From Oscillospiraceae bacterium (GTDB lineage Bacteria; Bacillota; Clostridia; Oscillospirales; Ruminococcaceae), in assembly GCA_017405465.1 (NCBI GenBank), contig JAFRAJ010000061.1:1-64000 (forward strand): a DNA stretch of 64,000 nt. The letters run 5' to 3'. The position numbers and the translations under genes are program-made. The number at the start of each line of letters is the position of its first letter. The stretch's first letter is position 1. This document shows, piece by piece, positions 35,570-45,743 of the stretch. The notes below the pieces were generated by a model. That model did no database searches. It had not been told where the DNA came from and saw only the letters and a list, made by a program, of their open reading frames with translations.

Positions 35570-35941
35570 GTGACTGATAAAGAAGTCAGACAGCTTAACC
35601 GTACTCAGCTGATCACCTTACTGGCTGAAGTCTCGGGAGAGAACGAAGAGCTTAGAGCAGAGGTGGAACGGCTGAAAGAAGAGATAGAGAAGCTGACTGT
35701 AACGAATGAGAAACTTGAATACATCGGGAGCTTATCCCGCCAGATATTGGAAAAGCTCAGCCTCCGGGAAAACGGAACCGCAAGACATGACTATCTTGTC
35801 GGTAATGAAGAGGCGGTCAGCAGCGAAAATACTGAAGAGAATACTGCTGATGTTCCCGTATCGGATACGTCAAGAACAGATCCTCCGCGGGATGACAGAG
35901 ACAGGGCAGTCCCGCGCGGATCAGCGTCTGGAGTGAAATGA
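35570..35941 (+). CDS. Small coiled-coil protein at the head of the pilus operon
   Basis: 123 residues from GTG 35570, after CGGAGGC; a TTG at 35543 is less likely. Residues 15-50 are a Leu/Glu heptad-rich coiled coil (E-L-R-A-E-V-E-R-L-K-E-E-I-E), followed by a polar, disordered Ser/Thr/Asp-rich tail. No signal or membrane segment. Its last four bases overlap the signal peptidase start, so the genes are coupled. The function is unknown; position suggests assistance in pilus assembly. Confidence 0.6.
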   Translation: MTDKEVRQLNRTQLITLLAEVSGENEELRAEVERLKEEIEKLTVTNEKLEYIGSLSRQILEKLSLRENGTARHDYLVGNEEAVSSENTEENTADVPVSDTSRTDPPRDDRDRAVPRGSASGVK

Positions 35942-36534
35942 TGGGAAAGAATACAGAAATCATTTCCGGAGACCGTCCCACAAAGGAGCAGCTTGACCGC
36001 GAGGTGGAGAGACTCAATTACCGCAGGCGTTTCGCTAGAGCGCTTAGGGGAACGGTATATACACTGATCACGGTAGCTGCCATCGCAGTCCTCGTTGCTG
36101 TTTTACTGCTTCCGGTGCTTAAGATATACGGATCTTCAATGTCACCGACATTGTCGGAAGGGCAGATAGTCCTTTCAGTCAGAGGAGGGACTTTTGAGAC
36201 AGGCGACATCGTAGCTTTTTACTTCAATAACAAGATACTCGTAAAGCGTGTCATAGCGCAGCCCGGACAGTGGATAGATATAGACAGCAACGGGACTGTA
36301 TATGTAGACAGCCAGCGTATAGAAGAACCTTATGTGACAGACCCGTCTCTCGGTGAATGCAGTATAGATCTTCCGTATCAGGTACCTGACGGACGGCTGT
36401 TCGTCATGGGAGATCACAGAAGTGTTTCAGTTGATTCCCGCAGCAATACTGTCGGGTGTGTGGCAGAAGAACAGATCGTAGGACGGATAGTGTTCTGTTT
36501 CTGGCCGTTCTCTGATTTCGGAATGATCGATTGA
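35938..36534 (+). CDS. lepB: Signal peptidase I (pilus-associated)
   Basis: 198 residues. One membrane segment (about 42-62) with an inside N-terminus, then the catalytic region: S-M-S-P-T with Ser67, K-R-V-I with Lys103 as general base, and G-D-H-R-S-x-S-x-D-S-R. It cleaves secretory signal peptides outside the membrane. Encoded just before the pilin genes; pilus islands often carry a dedicated signal peptidase that also matures pilins. Confidence 0.85.
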   Translation: MMGKNTEIISGDRPTKEQLDREVERLNYRRRFARALRGTVYTLITVAAIAVLVAVLLLPVLKIYGSSMSPTLSEGQIVLSVRGGTFETGDIVAFYFNNKILVKRVIAQPGQWIDIDSNGTVYVDSQRIEEPYVTDPSLGECSIDLPYQVPDGRLFVMGDHRSVSVDSRSNTVGCVAEEQIVGRIVFCFWPFSDFGMID

Positions 36535-36569
36535 TCTGATTATTTATCACTTTTCCTAAGGAGGCCGTA

Positions 36570-39500
36570 ATGCACGGTTCATCCCGGAAAAACAGAATAA
36601 AGCACCTGTGGAAGCGCATCGTTGCGGCGATGTGCTGCTTCGTTGTATTCATAACTACTTATGCTCTTATCCTGCCTGCGATCACGCTCGATAATGACAC
36701 CACAGAAGAGGAACCAGGCATTGTTTTGGATCATTCATCAGAAGAGATTCCTCATGTGGTGATACAGGAAGGTCATCAGGAGCAGACGAGCGATGACGCG
36801 ACGGATACAGAAGAACAGACCGGAGATCAGCAGGAGGATCCGGAGCTTTGTCCTGCCTGCACTCTGAAAGCGAGAGCAGGGGACGTGCTTGTTACTGTTG
36901 ACGCTCCGGAAGGGGCTTTCCCGGAAGATGTCATAATGGCAGTAAGTCTGGTAGAGAACGAATCGGTCATTGAGGCGATAGCCGGCACGGTAGACGGCAG
37001 GGTCAGGAACATACAGGCAGTAGATATCACATTTTTCAACGGAGAAGGTATTGAGATCCAGCCTGGCCTTCCGATCCGTGTTTCCATGTCGTCAGAGATA
37101 ACGGAGAATGCCGAAGAACTGCAGGTCGTCCACGTAGATGATGAACTTAAAGCAGAAGTAGTGGAAGACGCTGAGCCCGGAGACGGCAGCAGCGTTGAGT
37201 TCAGTGCCGGGCAGTTCTCGGTCTACGCGATCGTGGAAGTGGAGACTATCAGCGGTACATATCTAATGGCGGACGGAAGCACATATGAGGTGACGGTCAC
37301 CTATTCAGAAGATGCAGGTATCCCTGCAGATGCCATACTTAATGTAAGGGAACTGACAGAATATGAAGATTATTACGCGTCATATGTCCTTCAGGCTGCA
37401 GAAGCGATAGAAGCGGATGAATCCAGGCTTAGTTATGTCAAACTGCTGGATATAACCATCACTGATGCTGAAGGAGCTAAGATAGAGCCCGCCGTACCCG
37501 TTGATGTAAAGATCTGCCTGCTGGATAAGAACAGACCTGAAGAGACCGTGCAGGTCATACATTTCGGATCAGATACCGAAGTGCTGGAGAGCAGCACAGA
37601 TGAAGATACAGTTACTTTCAGTACAGAAGGTTTTTCCGTGTATGCGGTAGTCACGGTCAGTGATGTCTCGGAGCTGGACGGAAAAGCGTACGGGATCCTC
37701 AACACGCAGGATGGAGACAAGCCATACGGAAAAGCCCTGCAGTCTGCAGCAGTAAATAATGACGCCAACAGTCTCCAGCTTAAGGAGACTACAGTTAAAA
37801 CTGATATAGTCGGCAGACAGTCGAATGTCTATGTCGCAAATAACAGCAATATAACCATGTGGTCTTTCCACCTGATAGAAAACGGAAGATTCTATGTCAC
37901 TGCTGATGTTGACGGTGCTCTCAAATACCTGAAGATAAGCAGTACAGGTCTGTCTCTGGTCGATCCTGATGAGCTGGACGATGACTGTAAGATCACCGTA
38001 ACAAAAGGAACAGGAAGCAGGGAAGGTAAATATAAGTTCAGCACAGGAAACGGCGCTCTCGGGCTTAACGGCAGCAAATTCTCGCGTTTAGAACCGACAA
38101 CTAATAACAATAATGTATGGCTGAATCTGGCTGAACTGTCCAATCTGAATGACGACGATTTCGTAGTTTACACAGCCGATAAAGTCAGCGTATCAGGTAA
38201 AGTGAATGAAGACGGGACTATTGATTATGATGTAAAAGACGGAGAACAGCTGATACTGTACACGCGCATCTGGAACGACGATTCGAAAAGATACGACTAC
38301 TACATCGTCGATTATGATGGAAAACTGGTGAAAGCCTACGAAAGCGGAGACACGATATCGTGGGTCGGAAGCAAAGTTAACACGATGCTTTGGGATTTCA
38401 CGGAATACCATTATGATGACGGTTCTCCGAACTATTATTACGAACTGCAGAATAACTACTCAGGCAGATACATAGCGCCTCAGGTTTCGGGCACTGCTTT
38501 TCTTTCTGACAGTACGATCGGCATAAACCTGAATGGACGTCGCTACGGTGAATACTATACTACTGTGCTCGCATGGGATGACCCGTATTACGATTACGCT
38601 TCTCTCAAGGTCAGAGACGGTCAGCTGGTATCTGCTCCGATGACCAGAGCTGATGATTTTTACTTTGCTGTGATGAGCAAGAAAGAGGAGACGACAGGAA
38701 ACACCCCTACGCCTGTAGCTACACTGGATCATACGACGTTCGGCATCACTCTGAAGATGCAGGACTACGGTAATATCAACAGCAATAACAGATCACAGAC
38801 TCAAGTCGATGTTCTGGGGAATACATCATACCAACAGTGGACCGGAACAAAGAATCTGCTTGAAAGGAATTTCACAGGTGATTATCCGGTTGCAACATAT
38901 TCGTCACGTTCTCTTTCCGAACTGTATAGTCAGGCTGTGGAAGTCAATCAGCAGTTTATTTCCAGTACCTACAAAGAGACCGGGTATTTCGAGTATGACA
39001 GTACTCAGAATTTTGCCCATCTAATTACAGGCACTGATGATTACTGGTACGGCAAGGAACGTCCAGACGGCGGCACTTATGGTGTTGGGGACTTCGTTAT
39101 CTACAATGAGCTCGGCACATCGAGCGAAAGCAATAAGGACACTCTGAAGCATGGCCAGTTCCTTCCGTACAACGATCTGATGGTGAAGGACAAGAACGGA
39201 CAGTGGGTGCCAAGAGGTTATTCGACTCAGTACGTGAACGAAAGAGATATCTCAGCTAATCCGCTTTCATCTCTTGATCCCCGAAACGGAGAGAAACTAT
39301 ACGAGATCCCATACAGAAAAGGACAAACTTCACCAGGTTATGTCAATCATTTCTTTGGAATGGAGATGTCTGCCAGTTTTATGCAGAGTGAGAGCGGGCT
39401 GGATGCATGGGGACATGACCTGATCTTTGAGTTCTCCGGAGATGACGATTTCTGGCTGTATATCGACGGAATGCTGGTGCTCGATCTTGGAGGCATACAT

Positions 39501-42485
39501 TCAGCACTGAACGGAAGCGTGAACTTCCGGACAGGCGTTGTGATCGAAAACGGCAAAACGACTACGTTGCGCGAGCTTTATAAACAGGCGTATCTGGAAA
39601 AGAATCCGAACGCTTCGGATGATGCAGTCAATGACTGGCTCAACTCGATATTTGAGGATGACGGAAGCAATACAGGGACAGTTTTCAAGGATTATACAGG
39701 CCATACCATGCGTATGTTCTATATGGAGCGAGGAGCAGGAGCATCCAACCTTCATATGAGATTCAACCTGACGCCTTATGTGAACGGTGAGGTCCTGCTG
39801 GAAAAGGAAGTAAGCGGAACTGAGAATATCGACATGGAATTCCCGTTCCAGATCTGGTATAAGAACGCAAGCCATATGTGGGTCAAAGCCGGAGAAGAGA
39901 TTCCGGTTACAGATTCTCAGACCGGAGAGAGTATTAAGTACCAGGAAACATATTCAGCTGACGGCCTGACATATGAAAATGTCTTTTTCCTGAATAAAGG
40001 ACAGACCGCATCGATCAAGCTGCCAAGCGAAGATACGGAATACTACATAACGGAATGTGCCCTTGATACAGGTATATTCGATAAGGTGACAGTAAACGGT
40101 GAAGAAATCACACCGTCATCTACTTCAGCTGACGGAAGAAAAGACTACAGTATCAGTGAGACTATTGTAGCTGGCCGGAAGAAGGTAATATACGACAACC
40201 ACGTAAGTTCCAGTGCACTGAAAAGCCTGAATATCACAAAGCGCTTATGGCAGGATAACGCAAAAACACATGAGATCCTGAGCGGAACAGGTGAGGATGC
40301 AGACAACACCGAATTCAGATTCCGTGTCTATATAGGCAGTGACAGCAACGGTAATCCAAAGGTCTATAACACCGGAAAGTATTACATCAGGAATCCTGAA
40401 GGAGAGTACTGCATATACCAGAACGGACAATTCGTTTCTACCGGGGAGACTGATTTCTCTCATCTCAGCACTGATGCAGAAGGAGACGAGAAGAGCGAAC
40501 AGGAGAAGGCAACATTCCATTCATCACCGGGCGGTGCGATAGATAAGATAAAAGCGGGATATATCATTGAGATCCCTGGATTACTGCCGGAGACCGCATT
40601 CAAGGTAGTAGAGCAGGATAATGAGATACCTTCCGGTTATAACCTGTTGGGATATACGCTTACGAACGGTCAGTACAGTTCCCTTAATCAGGGTGATGCA
40701 TCCGGAAAAGGAAAGATAAGTTCACAAAATGACTGGATCGATACAGTTTCAGTACACAACCAGCATGGGTATGGACTGATAGTGAACAAGATCTGGTCAG
40801 ATGCGGCATTTATGTCCTATCACGATCCGATCTATTTTGCAGTGTTTGATAAGGAGACAGGCGGCTTAGTGACGGATACAGTGAGGCGGTTGTCTGATCC
40901 GGATACATCTGTCAGATGGTTCTTCCCGGAACTTGCAGAAGGCAAGAAACTGAATGACTATGAGATCTATGAACTCGATCCGGATTCATTTGAAGGTGTT
41001 CAGATCTCAGTTGATGATTCCGGAGTCGTTACCGGATATGATCCAACGAAGATCGTCAGGAAAAACCAGGATGATACTATCGATGTGATCAGTATGGGCA
41101 ACGAACACGGATATCCTGACACTTACACATATACTGTCGGCTACAGACGTGAGTGGCTTACATATGATCAGATCGCAGCAAATATAAACTCGCGTACAGA
41201 CAATGTCTCCAACTCGCGGGCGGGTATCAGACTTATTAAAACAAATATCGCAGGAGAACCTCTTGAAGGAGCAGTCTTTGTTTTCACCGACCCTGATGGA
41301 AACAGAATTACCTTCACCTCAGACGAGAACGGACTGATAGTTGTGGCATATCTGCTGCCGGATAACACCTATACAGTGGAAGAGACTGCTGCTCCATACG
41401 GGTACAGGACCTGGATAGGTCAGTTCACCATAAAAGTTGGCGCGAACGGAACGCTGTTTGTGAACGGAGAGCCTGCATCTCCGGATGATGGAAACGGACC
41501 ATATACATTGCTGCAGGTACAGAATCCGACGCCTGCCTACATGCCTCAGGTCACTATACGGAACAAGCCGGTCGAAATGAAGGCAGTGAAGACGGATGCG
41601 GAGTCAGGACAGCCCATGGAGGGAGTCCGCTTCGCGCTCTATAGAGAAGTAAAAGAAGCAGCTACCGGCAACCCGATGCCTGACTACACACCGATGGAAG
41701 GCTATGAAGATCTTGTCACGGATGAGGACGGTATAATTCCGAAGATGGTCCTGAGGAATTCTGAGCATCCTGACGGACTGAAACCGGGTATCTATTACCT
41801 GCGGGAGAAAGAAGCACCTGCACTGTATGATCCGATCGGATATGATATCAGAATAACGATATCCTCTACCGGATCCGTCTCACTTGAAAAAGCAAAACGT
41901 CCTGAGCAGTCAGGGTCATGGATTATCAGTGAGGTCAGTGATGAGATCGCTCAGATAACAGAACAAGATGACGGGACATATCTGCTAACAGTCAAAAACC
42001 AGCCTAAGCAGCCTGTCAGGATCAAGAAGATAAACACAGACGGCAAGACTCTTTCCGGTGTCCAGTTTGCGCTTTATATAGCCGGGCAGTCAGAAACACC
42101 GATCCTGGAAGGTCAGACAGATGAAGACGGCATACTGAATCTCGGGGCTTTGCAGGAGGGCATCACCTATTACCTCTATGAGACACAAACACTGGACGGA
42201 TACAGATTATTAGAGGATCCTGTACTTATCACAAAAGCAAACGATGATTCTCTGACTGCTTCTGTCAGAGGTACCCCGCTGACAGTCAATGTCGTCACTG
42301 TAAACGGAAAAGATGCCTGGGAGATAACGGTGTATAACTACACCAGTGCAGAACTTCCTGCGACCGGAGGATCAGGAACATTGCCTTATCTGATCACTGG
42401 TTCGGTTCTTACAGGTGTTTCTGTCACGGTACTGACTTCCCGAAAACGAAAGCGAAAGCGGATCAAGGGGAGGGAAGGACCATGA
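36570..42485 (+). CDS. Giant LPxTG pilus tip adhesin with fibro-slime-like domain and SpaA repeats
   Basis: 1971 residues from ATG 36570, after AAGGAGG. The signal region ends with Y-A-L-I-L-P-A-I-T-L (about 30-40), common in SpaA-type pilins. After a Glu/Asp linker come several beta domains. Residues about 725-1080 hold a fibro-slime-like region (G-D-D-D-F-W-L-Y-I-D-G near 957). Three SpaA prealbumin-like domains near 1551, 1670 and 1816 (D-G-K-T-L-S-G-V-Q-F-A-L-Y; P-L-E-G-A-V-F; P-M-E-G-V-R-F) can form isopeptide bonds. It ends in L-P-A-T-G (1929-1933), a membrane segment and K-R-K-R-K-R-I-K-G-R-E. It is exported and joined to pilin by sortase, most likely the tip adhesin. Confidence 0.85.
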   Translation: MHGSSRKNRIKHLWKRIVAAMCCFVVFITTYALILPAITLDNDTTEEEPGIVLDHSSEEIPHVVIQEGHQEQTSDDATDTEEQTGDQQEDPELCPACTLKARAGDVLVTVDAPEGAFPEDVIMAVSLVENESVIEAIAGTVDGRVRNIQAVDITFFNGEGIEIQPGLPIRVSMSSEITENAEELQVVHVDDELKAEVVEDAEPGDGSSVEFSAGQFSVYAIVEVETISGTYLMADGSTYEVTVTYSEDAGIPADAILNVRELTEYEDYYASYVLQAAEAIEADESRLSYVKLLDITITDAEGAKIEPAVPVDVKICLLDKNRPEETVQVIHFGSDTEVLESSTDEDTVTFSTEGFSVYAVVTVSDVSELDGKAYGILNTQDGDKPYGKALQSAAVNNDANSLQLKETTVKTDIVGRQSNVYVANNSNITMWSFHLIENGRFYVTADVDGALKYLKISSTGLSLVDPDELDDDCKITVTKGTGSREGKYKFSTGNGALGLNGSKFSRLEPTTNNNNVWLNLAELSNLNDDDFVVYTADKVSVSGKVNEDGTIDYDVKDGEQLILYTRIWNDDSKRYDYYIVDYDGKLVKAYESGDTISWVGSKVNTMLWDFTEYHYDDGSPNYYYELQNNYSGRYIAPQVSGTAFLSDSTIGINLNGRRYGEYYTTVLAWDDPYYDYASLKVRDGQLVSAPMTRADDFYFAVMSKKEETTGNTPTPVATLDHTTFGITLKMQDYGNINSNNRSQTQVDVLGNTSYQQWTGTKNLLERNFTGDYPVATYSSRSLSELYSQAVEVNQQFISSTYKETGYFEYDSTQNFAHLITGTDDYWYGKERPDGGTYGVGDFVIYNELGTSSESNKDTLKHGQFLPYNDLMVKDKNGQWVPRGYSTQYVNERDISANPLSSLDPRNGEKLYEIPYRKGQTSPGYVNHFFGMEMSASFMQSESGLDAWGHDLIFEFSGDDDFWLYIDGMLVLDLGGIHSALNGSVNFRTGVVIENGKTTTLRELYKQAYLEKNPNASDDAVNDWLNSIFEDDGSNTGTVFKDYTGHTMRMFYMERGAGASNLHMRFNLTPYVNGEVLLEKEVSGTENIDMEFPFQIWYKNASHMWVKAGEEIPVTDSQTGESIKYQETYSADGLTYENVFFLNKGQTASIKLPSEDTEYYITECALDTGIFDKVTVNGEEITPSSTSADGRKDYSISETIVAGRKKVIYDNHVSSSALKSLNITKRLWQDNAKTHEILSGTGEDADNTEFRFRVYIGSDSNGNPKVYNTGKYYIRNPEGEYCIYQNGQFVSTGETDFSHLSTDAEGDEKSEQEKATFHSSPGGAIDKIKAGYIIEIPGLLPETAFKVVEQDNEIPSGYNLLGYTLTNGQYSSLNQGDASGKGKISSQNDWIDTVSVHNQHGYGLIVNKIWSDAAFMSYHDPIYFAVFDKETGGLVTDTVRRLSDPDTSVRWFFPELAEGKKLNDYEIYELDPDSFEGVQISVDDSGVVTGYDPTKIVRKNQDDTIDVISMGNEHGYPDTYTYTVGYRREWLTYDQIAANINSRTDNVSNSRAGIRLIKTNIAGEPLEGAVFVFTDPDGNRITFTSDENGLIVVAYLLPDNTYTVEETAAPYGYRTWIGQFTIKVGANGTLFVNGEPASPDDGNGPYTLLQVQNPTPAYMPQVTIRNKPVEMKAVKTDAESGQPMEGVRFALYREVKEAATGNPMPDYTPMEGYEDLVTDEDGIIPKMVLRNSEHPDGLKPGIYYLREKEAPALYDPIGYDIRITISSTGSVSLEKAKRPEQSGSWIISEVSDEIAQITEQDDGTYLLTVKNQPKQPVRIKKINTDGKTLSGVQFALYIAGQSETPILEGQTDEDGILNLGALQEGITYYLYETQTLDGYRLLEDPVLITKANDDSLTASVRGTPLTVNVVTVNGKDAWEITVYNYTSAELPATGGSGTLPYLITGSVLTGVSVTVLTSRKRKRKRIKGREGP

Positions 42486-42598
42486 AACGAAAACGACTTC
42501 TCACCATGATCAGGGGCAAACCGAATACGAGAGGATGCTCCGAGACCGCTACTCTATATGTTCATAATGATTTACAAATAAACAAGGATGGAAATGAA

Positions 42599-44038
42599 AT
42601 GAAACACACAAAGAAATTCATGGCGATACTGCTGACCATTATCCTGGCGCTGACCATCGGTTTCTCCGTTTTTGCAGAAGGAGAAACAAAAAATGACAGT
42701 ATTACTGTTAATGGGGCAAAAATAGGAGAGACTTACAACCTTTATAAGCTGTTCGATCTTTCAGTCAACCTCGAGACGCAGCCTGCAGCATATTCGTACA
42801 AAGTGAACAGTGATTGGGCTGATTTTTTCAAAGCTGCTGAAGAAGGAGCTGCAGCGGGACCCGGAGCGCAGTATATTACACTGAACAAAGAAGGTTATGT
42901 GACTGCGATCTCTGATGTTGCTGCCCTGGCAAAAGCTGCTGCTGAATGGGAAGGAAAGCCTGCTGCAATAAAATCAATAAAATTTGAGGAGGCAACAGTT
43001 AATACAGTTGTTTTTGAGAATTTGGATGATGGTTACTGGCTCATCACATCTACCCTTGGAACCATCGCAATGACTGAGACTACTCCTGATAAATCCGCTG
43101 TCAAAGTAAATGAAAAGAACCCGGAAGATACGATCGAAAAGACCGTAGAGGAAAACGAAAACGGCACTTTCGGTGAAAGAAACGATGCGCAGATCGGAGA
43201 TACAGTAAATTTCCAATCGACGATAAGGATAGTTAAGGGAACCCGTAATGTCGTCGTTCACGATAAGATGGATCAGGGACTTACCTATACTCCAGGATCT
43301 GTTGCAATTGAAGGTCTTACAAAAGGAAGAGAATATACTGTGAATGAGAGCCCTGAGGATCCTGAGGATGGAGATACGTTCGACATCACATTCGCACAGA
43401 GCTGGATCGACGGACTTGATTTCGGAACAGCCGGTTTTAAGGAATACGTGATCACTTACACGGCAACGATCAATGAGAAAGCAGTAGTGAAAGACGGAAA
43501 TGGTGTTGCTATCGTCGATCAGTATAACAGGACCCATGTCTCTTTCGGTGACAGCGCTAAAAGTGAAGAAGCCACGACAACTACGACGACTCATAAGTTC
43601 AGCGTTTTCAAGCACGCTGAAAATGCTACAGACAACCTCGCCGGAGCAGTGTTCTCTCTCAAGAAAGCAGAAACAGTCGTAAAGCTCGTAAAACTCGATG
43701 ACAATAACTATCGCGTTGCTATGGAAAATGAAAAAGGAGCAGAAGAGACTTTCACTACTGTTGAAGAAGGCGATATCGTGATCTGGGGCGTTGACGCAGA
43801 AATTGAATATACTTTGAAAGAGATCACACCTCCTGCCGGATACAACAAACTTGAGGAAGCAGTACCACTGACTGTAGATCGTGAAAACAGCATCCGTCTG
43901 GATGTTGAGAACAAGTCCGGAAAAGAGCTTCCCAGCACCGGCGGCATCGGTACAACACTGTTCTATGTGATCGGCGGGATAATGCTGATCGGAGCAGGGC
44001 TCGTTCTCGTAGCCCGCAAGCGCGCAAATATCCAGTAA
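42599..44038 (+). CDS. Major SpaA-type pilin with LPSTG anchor
   Basis: 479 residues from ATG 42599. Signal peptide (M-K-H-T-K-K-F ... F-S-V-F-A-E-G, cut near residue 26), N-terminal domain with Y-N-L-Y-K-L-F-D, a D2-type domain and a SpaA domain with the E-box Y-T-L-K-E-I-T-P-P-A-G-Y, then L-P-S-T-G-G, a hydrophobic segment and R-K-R-A. A second start at ATG 42482, overlapping the tip gene and with a better site (GGGAGGGAAGGA), would add 39 polar residues before the signal peptide. Likely the shaft polymer, cross-linked by the class C sortase downstream. Confidence 0.85.
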   Translation: MKHTKKFMAILLTIILALTIGFSVFAEGETKNDSITVNGAKIGETYNLYKLFDLSVNLETQPAAYSYKVNSDWADFFKAAEEGAAAGPGAQYITLNKEGYVTAISDVAALAKAAAEWEGKPAAIKSIKFEEATVNTVVFENLDDGYWLITSTLGTIAMTETTPDKSAVKVNEKNPEDTIEKTVEENENGTFGERNDAQIGDTVNFQSTIRIVKGTRNVVVHDKMDQGLTYTPGSVAIEGLTKGREYTVNESPEDPEDGDTFDITFAQSWIDGLDFGTAGFKEYVITYTATINEKAVVKDGNGVAIVDQYNRTHVSFGDSAKSEEATTTTTTHKFSVFKHAENATDNLAGAVFSLKKAETVVKLVKLDDNNYRVAMENEKGAEETFTTVEEGDIVIWGVDAEIEYTLKEITPPAGYNKLEEAVPLTVDRENSIRLDVENKSGKELPSTGGIGTTLFYVIGGIMLIGAGLVLVARKRANIQ

Positions 44039-44077
44039 GTCAGATCAAAGTTTGTTTATAATTCATTAGAACAAGGA

Positions 44078-44109
44078 CGTCCTGCCGCAATGTATTTTGC
44101 GGCAGGACG
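44078..44109 (+). terminator. Strong intercistronic hairpin after the major pilin
   Basis: GTCCTGCCGCAA (44079-44090) and TTGCGGCAGGAC (44097-44108) form a perfect 12-base stem with a six-base loop. No T tract follows, so it is probably a partial terminator or an mRNA-stabilising end giving more pilin than sortase. Confidence 0.6.
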
Positions 44110-44116
44110 CCCGGGG

Positions 44117-44169
44117 TATCAGATCTGACCGGATCTTCTTCCCGAAAGGAGTCCCGGTGAGATCTGATA
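44117..44169 (+). promoter_or_regulatory. Second long hairpin ending at the sortase ribosome-binding site
   Basis: TATCAGATCT (44117-44126) pairs with AGATCTGATA (44160-44169) and CCGG (44129-44132) with CCGG (44154-44157), a two-base bulge on each side. The loop contains AAAGGAG. Three bases later comes the AGGAG used by the sortase gene at 44185. Confidence 0.6.
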
Positions 44170-44184
44170 TACAGGAGCATGTGC

Positions 44185-45051
44185 ATGTCGTGGTGGAAGA
44201 AAAACAGTACCACAATTATCCTGATACTTATTGCAGTAGTAGGTGCGGGGCTTATCGCGTACCCTACATTCGCTGACTGGTGGAACGGCTTTCATCAGAC
44301 ACGGGCTGTAAACACATATGTCTCTGTCGCAAGTGATCTCGGAAATGAAAAGTACCGCATGATGATCAACGAGGCAGAGAGATACAACGATGCCCTTGCA
44401 GTATCCGGAGTCAAATGGAACTTGACAGAGGAAGAAAAGGCAGAGTACAGTTCGGTCCTTAAAGTGACAGATTCGGGGATGATGGCGTACATCGATATCC
44501 CCAAAGTACATATCACACTGCCTATCTATCACGGAACAGAAGAGAAAGTCCTTCAGGTGGCGGTAGGGCATATTGCAGGTACGAGCCTGCCTGTCGGAGG
44601 TGCCGGAACACACTGCGTGCTTTCCGGACATCGCGGATTGCCAAGTGCCAAGCTTTTCACGGATATTGATAAACTGGCAGAAGGGGATACTTTTACGATT
44701 ACGGTACTTGACAGGACTCTCACCTATGAAGTGGACCAGATTCACATAGTGCTGCCTTATGAACTGAATGATTTGAGTATCGAACCAGACCGGGATCTAT
44801 GTACTCTGGTCACATGTACTCCTTACGGAGTCAATACGCACCGCCTGCTGGTCCGCGGACACAGGATAGAGAACGCTCAGGGAGAGGTCAATGTGATAGC
44901 CGATGCCCTTCAGGTGGAGCCCGTGTACATAGCACCGTTCATCGCTCTGCCACTGCTGTTTCTGCTGTTCATACATATGCTGTTCACAAGCAGCTTAGCC
45001 AAACGCCGCATAACTAAATTGAGACTTATAGAAGAAGAGATCACTTCATGA
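44185..45051 (+). CDS. srtC: Class C (pilin-polymerising) sortase
   Basis: 288 residues from ATG 44185, which is 8-9 bases after AGGAG; ATG 44179 is too close. One N-terminal and one C-terminal membrane segment (about 10-28, 248-268), as in class C. Catalytic His149 (S-G-H-R-G), Cys211 (T-L-V-T-C-T-P-Y-G-V-N-T-H-R) and Arg220. A D-S-G stretch (96-98) before the catalytic domain is in the place of the lid motif. It polymerises pilin subunits outside the membrane. The stop overlaps the next gene by 4 bases. Confidence 0.9.
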   Translation: MSWWKKNSTTIILILIAVVGAGLIAYPTFADWWNGFHQTRAVNTYVSVASDLGNEKYRMMINEAERYNDALAVSGVKWNLTEEEKAEYSSVLKVTDSGMMAYIDIPKVHITLPIYHGTEEKVLQVAVGHIAGTSLPVGGAGTHCVLSGHRGLPSAKLFTDIDKLAEGDTFTITVLDRTLTYEVDQIHIVLPYELNDLSIEPDRDLCTLVTCTPYGVNTHRLLVRGHRIENAQGEVNVIADALQVEPVYIAPFIALPLLFLLFIHMLFTSSLAKRRITKLRLIEEEITS

Positions 45052-45743
45052 AGAACCGTGCCGCAAAACAGAAGATCGCTTTTATGTTACTGACGCTCAT
45101 GCTGTCGGTAACGTTCATCATGCCGGTGTGTGCCGTAAGGACTGTCGATCTTGACAGAAATGATGGAACGATCCGCCTGGAGATGGTCTTCTACGGAACC
45201 GGAGAGGAACATCCGATGTCCGGCGGGGAGATGAGTTTGTATCTTGTCGGACCTGCTGCGGCGGGAGATACAGGGTATTTCTTCGACACGGAGAAAGGCA
45301 GATTTGCAGGAACAGAAGAAGCTGAAGTCATACTCGGTTTGGACAGTGAAGGACTGGCTGAGCAGAACGCTGCACTTTCTCTTAAACTGAGCCAGTATAT
45401 ACATGACATCGACGCGAATCAGGTTGCAGTCATTGAAGACGGAGAAGCTGGATTTGCCAGCCTTAAGGCTGGACTTTATCTGATAGTGATGACTAAAGAG
45501 GATGATACAGGAGCGACGATAACTCCTTTCATGATGTCTCTGCCTGATGCAAATGATAACTATGATATCTATGCCAGACCCAAGCCGGAGATAGAACCTC
45601 CTGCACCGGAACCGCCTGATGGAGGACTGCCGCAGACCGGACAGCTGTGGTGGCCTGTTCCCATACTCGTTTCAGCCGGACTTCTGCTGATCGCCGCAGG
45701 TTCTTTACTTCGCAGACACTCTGATGACTTGAAATATGAATAG
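45048..45743 (+). CDS. Minor pilin with LPQTG motif
   Basis: 231 residues. Signal peptide (M-K-N-R-A-A-K-Q-K ... P-V-C-A), a compact domain with G-G-E-M-S-L-Y-L-V-G and G-E-A-G-F-A-S-L-K-A-G-L-Y-L-I-V (SpaA-like), a proline-rich neck (P-E-I-E-P-P-A-P-E-P-P), then L-P-Q-T-G (194-198), hydrophobic segment and R-R-H. Likely the basal pilin joining the fibre to the wall. Overlaps the next sortase gene by 8 bases. Confidence 0.78.
   Translation: MKNRAAKQKIAFMLLTLMLSVTFIMPVCAVRTVDLDRNDGTIRLEMVFYGTGEEHPMSGGEMSLYLVGPAAAGDTGYFFDTEKGRFAGTEEAEVILGLDSEGLAEQNAALSLKLSQYIHDIDANQVAVIEDGEAGFASLKAGLYLIVMTKEDDTGATITPFMMSLPDANDNYDIYARPKPEIEPPAPEPPDGGLPQTGQLWWPVPILVSAGLLLIAAGSLLRRHSDDLKYE

Noticed and set aside
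44157..44273. Mini-open frame with GTG start inside the second pilus hairpin
   Set aside because: It has an AAAGGAG site, but it overlaps the sortase gene in another frame with no recognisable product.
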